Of a DNA stretch of 41,600 nt, positions 18,036-26,076 are shown piece by piece. Where the stretch lies: NCBI GenBank assembly GCA_020853635.1, contig JADYYN010000105.1, positions 1-41,600 on the forward strand, given 5' to 3'. The DNA is from Gemmatimonadaceae bacterium (GTDB lineage Bacteria; Gemmatimonadota; Gemmatimonadetes; Gemmatimonadales; Gemmatimonadaceae). Within the stretch, counting starts at the first letter, position 1; the number at the start of each line of letters is the position of its first letter. Both the position numbers and the translations under genes were made by a program. The notes beneath the pieces were generated by a model. That model was given only the letters and a program-made list of their open reading frames with translations. It searched no databases and was not told where the DNA came from.

Positions 18036-18884
18036 TCACTCGTGCGCGAGACGATACGCGAGGTTCCGCGGCGCCTGCGCCCGCTCCATCAATACGCGCG
18101 TGATGTCGCGGGCGCTCATCCCCTGCGCGCGAAGCGTAGCCGCCTCTTCCCGGAGCGCCGCCTCGTCCAGCACCACCGGCGGCGCCCCCGCGAGCACGAT
18201 CACCACTTCCCCACGAATGTCGTGCTCTGAATAGTACGCTGCCAGCTCCGCCGCCGTTCCTCGGCGGAACTCCTCGTACTGCTTGGTCAGCTCCCGCGCG
18301 ACCACCGTTGCCCGCGCGCCAGCGCCAGCTGCCACAAGGTCCTCCAACGTGGCCCCCACGCGGCTGGGGCTCTCGTACAGCACCGCCGTGTGCGCCAGCG
18401 CCGCGATCTCGGCGATCGCCTTGCTGCGCTCGCCACCTTTGCGCGCCAGAAATCCGTAGAACGTGAACCGGTCCGTCGCGAGCCCCGCGCCCGCCAGCGC
18501 GGCCAACAAAGCACTCGGGCCTGGCACCGGAGAGACGGTCACGCCGGCCGCGATCGCGGCCGCCACCAACCGGCTGCCAGGGTCGGACAACAACGGCGTT
18601 CCCGCATCGCTCACCAGCGCGAACGACTCACCGCCCACGAGCCGCGCGACCAGCCCCGGCACCGTCTGCGCCTCGTTGTGCTCGTGGTGCGCCACCAACG
18701 GCGTCCTGAGGTCGAACCGCTCAGAGAGTGTACGCGTGTGCCGCGTGTCCTCGGCCAAGATGGCCGAGACGGAGCGCATGACCTCCACGGCGCGCGGGCT
18801 CAGGTCGCCCAGGTTGCCGATCGGCGTGCTCACGATGTGCAGCGTCCCTGCCGAGGCGACGGTGGTCGCGTCGGGAGGTGTCAC
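18036..18884 (-). CDS. rsmI: 16S rRNA (cytidine1402-2'-O)-methyltransferase RsmI
   Basis: 282 residues from the GTG at 18882-18884, which forms a GTGA overlap with the upstream stop; the open frame beyond it is not conserved. RsmI is a tetrapyrrole-methylase-fold enzyme that uses S-adenosylmethionine to 2'-O-methylate C1402 of 16S rRNA, tuning decoding at the P site. Signatures: LHIVSTPIGNLGDLSPRA at the N-terminus, ILAEDTRHTRTL, ALVSDAGTPLLSDPG (the SAM site), VSPVPGPSALLAAL and YGFLARKGGERSK, then the ELTKQYEEFRRG and RGEVVIVLAG segments. The length fits the family. It is cytosolic. Confidence 0.95.
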   Translation of the reverse strand: MTPPDATTVASAGTLHIVSTPIGNLGDLSPRAVEVMRSVSAILAEDTRHTRTLSERFDLRTPLVAHHEHNEAQTVPGLVARLVGGESFALVSDAGTPLLSDPGSRLVAAAIAAGVTVSPVPGPSALLAALAGAGLATDRFTFYGFLARKGGERSKAIAEIAALAHTAVLYESPSRVGATLEDLVAAGAGARATVVARELTKQYEEFRRGTAAELAAYYSEHDIRGEVVIVLAGAPPVVLDEAALREEAATLRAQGMSARDITRVLMERAQAPRNLAYRLAHE

Positions 18885-19861
18885 CACTGGGCCTTCCACG
18901 GCAGTTGATCGTAGAAGCCGGCCGCCTGGAACATGTGCCGCCGCGCGGTGGTCAGTTCCTTCACCACCTGCTCGGGCACACACTCGGGCGAGGCCACACT
19001 GCGCAGCACTTCCTGCGTCCAGTGCCCCACCGCCTTGGTGAGCGTCGCCGTGTCAGTGACCGGGTCGCGCACGGTGGGCATCGCCGGCGAGAACCGCTCG
19101 AGCAATTCGAACTTGGGCACCTGCGCACGCCGCACCGTCTCGATGAGTTCCTCGGCGCGAGGCACCCCGTGTTCACGCAGGCGTGTGCCCATCGCGACCA
19201 CAAGATCGCGATACGCTTGGATGAGTGCCGGTGCCGCCTGCGCCGGCAGCGCATCGGCGCGCGGCCAGAGCCGCACCACCGGCTTGGTCGCATGCGCACT
19301 CGGCGCCAGTAGCGCCTTCACGTGCGCCGAGAGATCACCCGGGCGATTGTCTGAGAAGTATCCGCGCAGCGGCGAGCCCGAGCTGATCACGATGTAGTGC
19401 ACCGAGCCGTCCACCTGGATCTCGAGCGCGCCGTCGTGCATGGTGGCGTAGAGGAACGCGAGCATCGCGTCGCCGTCCTCGAGCTTGAGCTCGCGCGGCC
19501 ATTCGAGTGGCGTGCCCATCTGCGTGGCGAACATCGTGTCGAGTTGCTCGTCCGCGGCTTCGTGGAAGCAAACGCTGCCGTACTCCGCCGAGCTGGGCAC
19601 ACGCGCGACCGCCTCGGAGATGCTCAGCGTGGAGAACTTGAGCCCGTCGGTGGTGGTGGTCGCGTTCACCACTTCGCCTTCTTCGAGGAACAGCGTGATG
19701 AGTTCCTCAGGCAGCCACACCGCCACGTAGCCGTACACGCGCGCCGACCGGTCGCGTTTGGCGTCGGTGAGCAGATTGCGCAGATGCACGTACGCCAAGC
19801 GGGTCCGGTGGAGCAGGACCCGCTTGGCGGGATACCGCAGGGCGTCGCGCGTGAGCGCCAT
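18881..19861 (-). CDS. Conserved protein of unknown function
   Basis: 326 residues, soluble, no signal or membrane segment. I do not recognise a family. The N-terminal third has alternating hydrophobic strands (ARVYGYVAVWLPEELITLFL, EEGEVVNATTTTDGLKFSTL) that could be a PAS- or GAF-like sheet, followed by LYATMHDGALEIQVDGSVHYIVIS and RGYFSDNRPGDLSAHVKAL, then a helical C-terminal part (LIQAYRDLVVAMGTRLREHG, LTKAVGHWTQEVL). The form resembles sheet domains that respond to or shape gene products with no enzymatic function. The stop overlaps the rsmI start, so the two are translated together. A 12-base gap separates it from trxA upstream. Confidence 0.65.
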   Translation of the reverse strand: MALTRDALRYPAKRVLLHRTRLAYVHLRNLLTDAKRDRSARVYGYVAVWLPEELITLFLEEGEVVNATTTTDGLKFSTLSISEAVARVPSSAEYGSVCFHEAADEQLDTMFATQMGTPLEWPRELKLEDGDAMLAFLYATMHDGALEIQVDGSVHYIVISSGSPLRGYFSDNRPGDLSAHVKALLAPSAHATKPVVRLWPRADALPAQAAPALIQAYRDLVVAMGTRLREHGVPRAEELIETVRRAQVPKFELLERFSPAMPTVRDPVTDTATLTKAVGHWTQEVLRSVASPECVPEQVVKELTTARRHMFQAAGFYDQLPWKAQW

Positions 19862-19873
19862 GCGTGCGCGGCG

Positions 19874-20200
19874 TTACGCCGCGTGCTGCTCGAACTTCGC
19901 GGCCAACACCGGCTTGGGCACCGCCCCGATCACCTGATCGACGAGCTTCCCGTCCTTGAAGAACAGGAGCGTGGGGATCGAGCGGACCTGGAAGCGCATG
20001 CCGGTCTTCTGGTTGGCGTCCACGTCGAGCTTGGTCACCTTCACGCGGCCCGCGAACTCCTCGGAGAGCTGATCGAGGATGGGCGCGATCATGCGGCACG
20101 GGCCGCACCAGGTCGCCCAGAAATCCACGACCACCAGGCCGGAGGCCTTCTCGACCTCACCAGCGAAGTTGTCGTCCGTCACTACCACCGTCTTCGACAT
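19874..20200 (-). CDS. trxA: Thioredoxin
   Basis: 108 residues from the ATG at 20198-20200, with a GGGAG ribosome site upstream. It has the active-site FWATWCGPCRM at about 27-37, the buried Asp of VVVDFWA, and the cis-Pro loop RSIPTLLFFKDG near 73-84; this is classical thioredoxin length. It reduces protein disulfides in the cytosol with electrons from thioredoxin reductase. Divergent from the epimerase gene across 105 bases that must hold both promoters. The downstream unknown gene starts 12 bases on, so it may share this transcript. Confidence 0.96.
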   Translation of the reverse strand: MSKTVVVTDDNFAGEVEKASGLVVVDFWATWCGPCRMIAPILDQLSEEFAGRVKVTKLDVDANQKTGMRFQVRSIPTLLFFKDGKLVDQVIGAVPKPVLAAKFEQHAA

Positions 20201-20305
20201 CGTTCCGTGCTCCCTGTGTTCGGCCGCCGGTGCCACGCACACGACGAGCCTGCTAACGTTCCGGTATCTCCTGCGAGTCTCCTCGCCACCGAAGACACCA
20301 CTGGT

Positions 20306-20716
20306 ATGTCCACCAGCTCTCCCCGCGGGACACGGATCGCCCATATCGGGCTCGCCGTCGAGTCCATCGAACGTATCCTGCCGTTCTATCGCGATATCCT
20401 CGGGATGCCCGAGGTTCCGCTGAACAACGAGGATGGCGCCCTGATCACCGGTCTGGCCGCGGGTGACTCACTCGTGGAGCTGCTACAACCTCAAGTATCC
20501 GATTCCCCTATCGGTCGGTTCCTGACCAAGCGGGGGCAAGGCATCCATCACATCTGCTTCGCGGTCGATGACCTCGAGGGCACGCTGGCGCGCTGCAAGG
20601 CCGCCGGCCTCCGACTCATCGACGAAGTCCCTCGCAAAGGTGCCGAGGGCAAACGCATCGCGTTCCTGCATCCGTCCTCGACCGCTGGTGTCTTGGTCGA
20701 GTTCACTGAATACTAA
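20306..20716 (+). CDS. mce: Methylmalonyl-CoA epimerase (VOC family)
   Basis: 136 residues, one vicinal-oxygen-chelate unit pair. The expected metal ligands are in place: RIAHIGLAV (His near 13), GIHHICFAVDD (His near 83) and VLVEFTEY (Glu near 133), with the middle LVELLQP and the family KGAEGKRIAFLHPSS loop. The enzyme interconverts the R and S forms of methylmalonyl-CoA, linking propionyl-CoA use to succinyl-CoA. No mutase or carboxylase gene is nearby, so the pathway is inferred. The ATG at 20306 is the only start that keeps the domain complete; the frame is open far upstream only as antisense to trxA. Another VOC enzyme is possible but the fit is good. Confidence 0.87.
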   Translation: MSTSSPRGTRIAHIGLAVESIERILPFYRDILGMPEVPLNNEDGALITGLAAGDSLVELLQPQVSDSPIGRFLTKRGQGIHHICFAVDDLEGTLARCKAAGLRLIDEVPRKGAEGKRIAFLHPSSTAGVLVEFTEY

Positions 20717-20729
20717 CCCGCTCAGGCAA

Positions 20730-20752
20730 CCCCGCTGCGTGCGTCGGCGGGG
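20730..20752. terminator. Hairpin between convergent genes
   Basis: CCCCGC at 20730-20735 pairs with GCGGGG at 20747-20752 around an 11-base loop, in the 50 bases between the converging epimerase and lipoprotein genes. No T-run follows on either strand. A two-way terminator is plausible. Confidence 0.4.
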
Positions 20753-20766
20753 CCGGGTACCCCAGG

Positions 20767-21210
20767 TTACGGCTTGGCCCCCGCGGCGCACACCGGCGCG
20801 AGCGGCTGCAGGTTGAAGTTCTCGACGAAGTACCGCCCAGACTTCTCGTTCTTGACGGTCGTGAACGGCGCAGCGACCGTGACGGTCCCCGCCTTCAGCT
20901 CGACGTCATAGATCATGCGGCCGCCCTCTGCCGCACGGTTCGACAAAATGCGATACTCATCGTGTCGCATGTGGCAGAGCATGATCAGCACGCGCTTCTC
21001 GTGCTCTTCGCGGCTCACCAGGTCACGCACGGGCGCCATGGCCGTGCCCCACACCGCACCCACCGCTTGGATATCCTGTCTCTTCGCGGCGGCCAGCATC
21101 TGCGTCACCGCGCCTTCCGCCGTCGTTGCGCCCGCCATCGGACCACCCGCCGTCCGGCGGCAGCCCGCGACCAGCAGCATCAGTCCGAACACCCAAAGTG
21201 CACGTCTCAC
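20767..21210 (-). CDS. Small lipoprotein of unknown function
   Basis: About 147 residues from a GTG at 21208-21210 with a well spaced GGAG ribosome site; an in-frame ATG at 21243 is possible but lies against the pdxJ start. The signal VFGLMLLVAGC ends in a lipobox Cys. The mature part looks like an NTF2/DUF4878-style fold: GAVTQMLAAAKRQDIQAVGAVWG, HEKRVLIMLCHMRHDEYRIL, MIYDVELKAGTVTVAAPFTTV, GRYFVENFNL. Function unknown. It is divergent from pdxJ across 35 bases. Confidence 0.65.
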   Translation of the reverse strand: MRRALWVFGLMLLVAGCRRTAGGPMAGATTAEGAVTQMLAAAKRQDIQAVGAVWGTAMAPVRDLVSREEHEKRVLIMLCHMRHDEYRILSNRAAEGGRMIYDVELKAGTVTVAAPFTTVKNEKSGRYFVENFNLQPLAPVCAAGAKP

Positions 21211-21245
21211 CGGTTTTCTCCGCAGCAAAGGATGACCGAGCAAAG

Positions 21246-21968
21246 ATGACCCACCAACGTCTCTACATCAACATCGATCACGTCGCGACCGTCCGTCAGG
21301 CGCGGCGTGCCTCGTACCCCGATCCGGTCGCCGCCGCTCGCCTCTGCGAGGACGCCGGCGCCGATGGCATCACCGCACACCTCCGCGAGGACCGTCGGCA
21401 CATCCAGGATGCCGACATCGAAGCCCTCGCCGCGGGCGCGCGCACGCCGTTCAATCTCGAGATGGCGGCCACCGATCCTATGACGACGCTGGCCGTGCGG
21501 CTGAAACCCCTCCAAGTCACATTGGTCCCCGAACGCCGCGAAGAAGTCACCACCGAGGGCGGACTCGACTGCCTCCGCGATCCCCAGCGCCTCGCCGATG
21601 TGATCGGCCGACTGCATGGCGCGGGCATACGCACCTCGCTCTTCATCGACCCCGATCGCGCCCAGATCGATGCCTCGGCACGGCTCGGCGTGGCGGCCAT
21701 CGAACTGCATACCGGGACGTACTGCCACCACCCGGCCGATACTGGGGCACTGAAGGCCCTGCAGGACGGTTCGGCCTACGCCAAGAGCCTGGGGCTCGCG
21801 GTGCACGCCGGGCACGGACTCACCCTCGAGAACGTCGGACCGGTCGCGGCCATTCCCGAGTGCGAGGAGCTCAACATCGGCCACGCGATCGTCGGCCATG
21901 CCATCTTCGTTGGGCTGCCGGCGGCGGTGCGGGCCATGCGCGAGGCCATGGACCGGGCCCGGCGATGA
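21246..21968 (+). CDS. pdxJ: Pyridoxine 5'-phosphate synthase
   Basis: 240 residues, the normal PdxJ length. Joins 1-deoxyxylulose 5-phosphate with 3-amino-2-oxopropyl phosphate to make pyridoxine 5'-phosphate, the last ring-forming step of DXP-dependent vitamin B6 synthesis. Visible: YINIDHVATVRQARRASYPDP, GADGITAHLREDRRHI (with catalytic His and Arg), FNLEMAAT, QVTLVPERREEVTTEGG, IELHTGTYC, AVHAGHGLTLENV, ELNIGHAIVGHAIFVGL. All phosphate-binding and catalytic segments are intact. The ATG at 21246 gives the family N-terminus MTHQRLYIN. Confidence 0.96.
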   Translation: MTHQRLYINIDHVATVRQARRASYPDPVAAARLCEDAGADGITAHLREDRRHIQDADIEALAAGARTPFNLEMAATDPMTTLAVRLKPLQVTLVPERREEVTTEGGLDCLRDPQRLADVIGRLHGAGIRTSLFIDPDRAQIDASARLGVAAIELHTGTYCHHPADTGALKALQDGSAYAKSLGLAVHAGHGLTLENVGPVAAIPECEELNIGHAIVGHAIFVGLPAAVRAMREAMDRARR

Positions 21969-22122
21969 GCGCCCGCCGGTCGGCGCGCCTCGGACTCACC
22001 GCCGGGACCGCACTGTCACACCGGACCCCGCATCGTGACGAGCGCCCGCAGGCCCGCGTCCTCACTCTACGACCAGTGGCGACATTGGGCGCTTCACGGT
22101 ACGGTACGGAATGGGGGGAGTG

Positions 22123-23670
22123 ATGAGCGGCGGGTTGATCGATTTCTTCATCCTGGAAGCCACGGAGTACGTCGACCAGCTCGACGGCCTCGTGTCGCGC
22201 GCGACCACGTCCGCCCCGGACACCGACAGCTTCACCCGTGCCGCCCGCGCTCTCCGGGGCAGCGCCACCATGGCCAAGCTCCGCGGCATCGCCGAGGTGG
22301 CCAGCGGGCTCGAGCGCCTCTCGCGCGCCATCCGCGATGGCCGTCTGCCGTGGGACGCCGCCATCCGCGGCACGGCCATTTCCGCCGTCGACGACCTCAA
22401 GTTCCTCGTCCGCGGGGCCCGCACGTGGGGCGAGTCCGAGGACAAGCGCGCCGCGCTCCGCGCCGCGGAGCTCAATCGTTTGGCCCCCCGCGAAGCGCAG
22501 CCGCTCTCGCGGGGTGGGGGGGCGGCCTTCCTCGCCACCGCGGCCGCCGACGCCGCCGCCGGGCTCCTCGCGTACGCCGAACAGCCCACCTCGGTGGAAG
22601 TCTTCACTTCCACCATGCAGCGCGTCCGTGCCCTGCGCGGTGTGGCCGCACTCAAGGACCTGCCACCGCTGTCCGAGGTGGTGGACACGCTCGACATCGC
22701 CGCCAAACCGATCGAGTTGCGCCAGGAGCCGCCCACGGCCGAGCGCCGTCGGCTGTTCCGCGCCGCGGCCCGCGTCCTTATTGAAGGCGGCGAGGCCGTC
22801 CGCACCGGCGGCATCCCGCCCACGGACACCATCGCCGTGCGCGAGTTCGCCCACGCCGCCGAGTCCGTTCGCACCGGTGAGAAGGAAACCGATGACGTGG
22901 TGCCGATCGCGAACCTGCTGCCCGACGGGCCGCAGAGCGCGTTCGTGCAGGCCGCGCCCAACCCGCCGACGTCGGCGCAGCAGCGCTTCCGTCTGGAAGT
23001 GGTGAGCCAGGCCGAACATCTGCGCCGTCTCGTGTTCGACGGCCGCGCGGCGGTTGATGCGGCGACCCGTGACCGGGTGGGCCGCGAACTCCGCTCCGCC
23101 GTGCGCGCGCTGGCCAAGGCCGCGCAGAGCTTCGCCGCACACGACATCGCCAACTTGTTCCTCGCCGCCGAACGCGGCGCCGCCATCCTCGACAAGAAGG
23201 CCCTCTGGGTCCTCGACGAGGCCGGCACCGACCTGAGCCGCCCCGACAACGGGCTCACCGACGTCGCGCCCCGCTTCCGGGCGCTGTGGCAGCGCCTGAA
23301 CGGCACCCCGCCCGCCCCGCTCACCGCGACCATCGCACGTCAGCGGAAGCTCTCGGGCACCCCGGCCTCCGCGTCGGTGGTGATCGGCAGCGCCTCAGGC
23401 AAGGCCTCGGGTGTGAGCGGCGCCGAACTGCAGCAGTTGCTCAGCACCGGGCTCGCCGGACTCGGCGCGCTCGAGGACTCGCACATGAGCGACCCCATCT
23501 GGGGCGAGGACGACGACATCATCCCCATCGAGGACCTGCTCTACCGCGGCAAGGATGCGCTGCGCGCCGCGAGCGACCTCGGGGCGAAGCTGCGCGACAA
23601 GGCGGAACCGCCCGATCCCGTGGTGCTCAACGAGCTCTACGATCTGCTGCAGCTCGCCTCCGCCGACTGA
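22123..23670 (+). CDS. HPt-repeat protein lacking the phospho-accepting His
   Basis: About 515 residues. The ATG at 22123 follows a run of G (22113-22118) that can act as ribosome site; an ATG at 22111 is also possible. At least two, perhaps three, four-helix HPt-like units are visible. The first opens as CheA-type P1 domains do (LIDFFILEATEYVDQLDGLV) and reaches RALRGSATMAKL at the place where active HPt domains have H-x-L-K-G-S. A second unit has RVRALRGVAALKDL, a third RSAVRALAKAAQSF. In each the His is Arg or another residue and the Lys is Arg or Ala. It ends with an acidic linker and EDDDIIPIEDLLYRG. No kinase or receiver domain. Probably a docking or regulatory protein. Six bases before the next gene. 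Confidence 0.7.
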   Translation: MSGGLIDFFILEATEYVDQLDGLVSRATTSAPDTDSFTRAARALRGSATMAKLRGIAEVASGLERLSRAIRDGRLPWDAAIRGTAISAVDDLKFLVRGARTWGESEDKRAALRAAELNRLAPREAQPLSRGGGAAFLATAAADAAAGLLAYAEQPTSVEVFTSTMQRVRALRGVAALKDLPPLSEVVDTLDIAAKPIELRQEPPTAERRRLFRAAARVLIEGGEAVRTGGIPPTDTIAVREFAHAAESVRTGEKETDDVVPIANLLPDGPQSAFVQAAPNPPTSAQQRFRLEVVSQAEHLRRLVFDGRAAVDAATRDRVGRELRSAVRALAKAAQSFAAHDIANLFLAAERGAAILDKKALWVLDEAGTDLSRPDNGLTDVAPRFRALWQRLNGTPPAPLTATIARQRKLSGTPASASVVIGSASGKASGVSGAELQQLLSTGLAGLGALEDSHMSDPIWGEDDDIIPIEDLLYRGKDALRAASDLGAKLRDKAEPPDPVVLNELYDLLQLASAD

Positions 23671-23675
23671 CGACG

Positions 23676-24740
23676 ATGAAGCTTGATTGGCGCGGCGCGC
23701 TCGGCATCGCACTGAGCGCGCTCCTCTTGTGGTACCTGTTGCGCGGGCATCTCGGGGACGTTGTGGGCGTGCTCCGCACGTCGAGTCTCTCGTGGTGGAT
23801 CATGACCGCGGCGGCCGCGACATCGATCTTCCCGCTGCGCGCACGCCGCTGGCAGGCCATCCTCGCGCCGCTCGCCGGGCGCATCCCGTTCGGCCCGCTG
23901 TGGCGTGCGACGGCGATCGGCATGATGATGAACAACGTGTTCCCACTGCGCGCCGGCGAGTTCGCGCGCCCGTTCGTGCTCTCGCGTGAGCGCAAGGACG
24001 TGCCGTTCACGGCGGGCTTCGCATCGCTGGCCGTGGACCGCCTGTTCGACGGCGTCGTGGTGCTGTTGCTCATGGTCGCGGCGACGTTCGACCCGCGCTT
24101 CCCCGCCGACGCGAACATCTGGGGCGTGCCGGCGTCTCGCATCGCCTTCTCCGCCGCCGGATTCCTTGGCGTGGTGGGCGTGGGTCTGTACGCGCTGGTG
24201 TTCTTCCCGCACTTCATGTTCCGCGTGGCGGAGACGATCCTCGGCGCCATCTCGCCCACGCTCGCCGATAAGGTCATCGGCTTGATGAAGACCTTCGCGA
24301 GCGGCCTGGGCATGCTGCGCTCGCCGGCGCTCGCGCTCGAGGTGTTCGTGTGGACCCTCGTGCACTGGATCATGAACGGTCTCGCGTTCTATTTCGGGTT
24401 CCTCGCCCTCGGCATCGACGCGCCGGTCTCGGCTGCGCTGTTCGTGCAGGGCATCGTCGTGGTGGGCGTCGCCCTGCCGTCATCGCCGGGCTTTTTCGGG
24501 GTGTTCGAAGGAGCGGCGAAGGTCGGCCTCATGCTCTATGGCGTCAGCGATGCGCTCGCACTGGGCTGGGGCATCGGCTTCCATATCTTCTCGTTCGTGC
24601 CGATCACGCTCATCGGCGGCTGGTACTTCTCCCGCATGAACCTGCATCTGCGCGACATCGTCGCGTCGAAGCAGGCGGCCGAAGCCACGGGAGCGGTCCC
24701 GGCGACGCCCGCGCCGGATGTCTCCGGTCGCGACCGATGA
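23676..24740 (+). CDS. YbhN / lysylphosphatidylglycerol synthase-like membrane protein (UPF0104)
   Basis: 354 residues, about 7-8 membrane segments (for example LGIALSALLLWYLL, FDGVVVLLLMVAATF, VGVGLYALVFFPH, LFVQGIVVVGVALPSSPGFFGVFE). The family signatures are the early RARRWQAILAPL and NNVFPLRAGEFARPFVLSRE segment and the later ALPSSPGFFGVFEGAAK. These match the flippase-domain part of MprF and the YbhN/AglD group, often tied to lipid or glycan transfer across the membrane. There is no soluble aminoacyl-transferase domain. It overlaps the ispE start (ATGA) and follows the HPt gene by five bases, so all three likely form one operon. Confidence 0.85.
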   Translation: MKLDWRGALGIALSALLLWYLLRGHLGDVVGVLRTSSLSWWIMTAAAATSIFPLRARRWQAILAPLAGRIPFGPLWRATAIGMMMNNVFPLRAGEFARPFVLSRERKDVPFTAGFASLAVDRLFDGVVVLLLMVAATFDPRFPADANIWGVPASRIAFSAAGFLGVVGVGLYALVFFPHFMFRVAETILGAISPTLADKVIGLMKTFASGLGMLRSPALALEVFVWTLVHWIMNGLAFYFGFLALGIDAPVSAALFVQGIVVVGVALPSSPGFFGVFEGAAKVGLMLYGVSDALALGWGIGFHIFSFVPITLIGGWYFSRMNLHLRDIVASKQAAEATGAVPATPAPDVSGRDR

Positions 24741-25618
24741 CCGCCACCGCCGCCTCGCTCGAAGCCCAGGCCAAGATCAACTTCCTTCTCCGCATCTTGG
24801 CGCGGGAGGAGACCGGATACCACCAGCTCGAGACGCTGTTCGCCCGCATCGAGTTGGCCGACTCCGTCCGCTGCTTCACCGGGACCTCGGGCCGCGAGGT
24901 CGTCGTCGAAGGCGCCGACGTGGGCCCGATGGAGCAGAACCTCGCCTACCGCGCCGCCGTCGCGTTCACCGAGGCGACCGGCTGGCCCACGGGCTTCCGC
25001 ATCGAGATCGAGAAGCGCATCCCCATGGGCGGTGGCCTGGGCGGTGGCAGCGCCGATGCCGGCGCCGTGCTCCGCATCCTCAACAAGCTCGCCCCGGCGC
25101 CGCTGCCGTCTTCCCAGCTGATGACGCTCGCCCTGCGACTCGGCGCCGATGTGCCCTTCCTCACCGGCGACTCGACACTGGCCCTCGCGTGGGGGCGCGG
25201 CGAGCGCATGCTCAGTCTGCCTCCCCTCCCCGCCCGCGAAATCGCCCTCTTGGTGCCGCCTTTCGGCGTGGAGACCAAAGCCGCCTTCGGGTGGATCGCC
25301 GAGTCGCGGAAGGGTGCTCCGCTCACCGCGCCGCAGCCGATGCAGCTGCAGGACCTGGATCGCTGGGAGGGGATCGCCCGGGTGGCGGAGAACGACTTCG
25401 AGACCCCGGTGTTCCATCAGCATCCGGAGTTGGCGGGAGGCTTGGACGCGTTGCACGAGGCCGGGGCGAAGATCGCGCGCATGAGTGGGTCTGGATCGAC
25501 GCTGTTCGGTGTGTTCGAGCGGCGGCCCAGCCTCGACAAGGCGCGTTGGCCCGCCGATATGCGGCTCCTCAGCACGCGGACCGCCACGGCCGTCGCTGCC
25601 GTGCGCGTCCTGGATTAA
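24737..25618 (+). CDS. ispE: 4-diphosphocytidyl-2-C-methyl-D-erythritol kinase
   Basis: 293 residues. Phosphorylates CDP-methylerythritol at the 2-position in the non-mevalonate route to isoprenoids. GHMP kinase motifs are complete: AQAKINFLLRILAREETGYHQLETLF at the N-terminus with the catalytic Lys-Asn pair, the ATP loop PMGGGLGGGSADAGA near 97-110, GADVPFLTGDS, and the C-terminal MSGSGSTLFGVFE. The ATG at 24737 overlaps the previous stop. Paired with pdxJ nearby, it shows that this organism makes isoprenoids and B6 from deoxyxylulose 5-phosphate (inference from both genes). Confidence 0.95.
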   Translation: MTATAASLEAQAKINFLLRILAREETGYHQLETLFARIELADSVRCFTGTSGREVVVEGADVGPMEQNLAYRAAVAFTEATGWPTGFRIEIEKRIPMGGGLGGGSADAGAVLRILNKLAPAPLPSSQLMTLALRLGADVPFLTGDSTLALAWGRGERMLSLPPLPAREIALLVPPFGVETKAAFGWIAESRKGAPLTAPQPMQLQDLDRWEGIARVAENDFETPVFHQHPELAGGLDALHEAGAKIARMSGSGSTLFGVFERRPSLDKARWPADMRLLSTRTATAVAAVRVLD

Positions 25619-25651
25619 GCGGGGGCCAGCGCGACCGCCCGCCCCAGCGCC

Positions 25652-25680
25652 TCGACTGCCGGGCGCCAGCCGACTAGTTT
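25652..25680 (+). promoter_or_regulatory. Candidate promoter of the tRNA-Gln gene
   Basis: TCGACT at 25652-25657 and TAGTTT at 25675-25680 are separated by 17 bases and end 15 bases before the tRNA. The -10-like TAGTTT resembles the TAGCTT elements in front of prs and rpsF in this window. Confidence 0.4.
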
Positions 25681-25695
25681 CGAAGAGTCTGCCGC

Positions 25696-25766
25696 TGCCC
25701 CTTCGTCCAATGGCAGGACATCGCACTTTGGATGCGAGAATGGTGGTTCGAATCCACCAGGGGCAA
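25696..25766 (+). tRNA. tRNA-Gln (anticodon UUG)
   Basis: A full cloverleaf can be drawn. The acceptor stem pairs TGCCCCT (25696-25702) with AGGGGCA (25759-25765), discriminator A at 25766. The anticodon stem TCGCA/TGCGA (25721-25725 and 25733-25737) encloses the loop CTTTGGA with anticodon TTG at 25728-25730. The T arm GGTGG-TTCGAAT-CCACC is perfect. The D arm is short, in keeping with Gln tRNAs of this kind. CCA is not encoded. It sits alone in the gap between ispE and prs. Confidence 0.95.
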
Positions 25767-25808
25767 CTCGAGCGTGATCGCGCCCATCGGCTTCCAACTG
25801 CAAAGGCG

Positions 25809-25900
25809 CTGTGAGCTATAATCTGTGAGCTGTGAGTAACGGCGATCCGGGAGCCCCCCGCATCGCCGTTACTTATAACTCTCGACTCACGACTCAAAGC
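25809..25900. repeat. CTGTGAG-type repeats flanking a 12-bp hairpin
   Basis: Two or three CTGTGAG units (25809-25836) run into AGTAACGGCGAT, which is repeated inverted as ATCGCCGTTACT around a GC-rich 15-base loop; degenerate GACTCAC units follow (to about 25899). On one reading this is a terminator for the tRNA transcript, but no T-run follows directly. The layout, short tandem units facing each other in inverted order, is the same as at 27031-27195 and 30609-31196. Confidence 0.55.
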
Positions 25901-26076
25901 GCCGTTCCCGGCCCTAGGGCGGATGTGAGCCTGTTTTTTTGCCTCTCCGCCCCCTGCCGAAGTCCCCCAGCCACCACTAGCTTTCGAGGCTGTCCCGCGC
26001 TTCCACGCGGGCCACTCCGCCGCCCGCCTCAGCGTGGGCTATCTCGTTCCCCGCCCGCCCCTTAGGCTCGCTCTCG
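25901..26076 (+). promoter_or_regulatory. Upstream region of prs
   Basis: This stretch has no gene. It holds the palindrome GCCCTAGGGC (25911-25920), a run of T at 25934-25940, a -10-like TAGCTT at 25978-25983 with a poor -35, and a hairpin CCCGCG/CGCGGG near 25994-26011 that would lie in the 5' leader of the prs transcript. The T-run may end transcripts coming from the tRNA. No riboswitch that I recognise. Confidence 0.35.
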
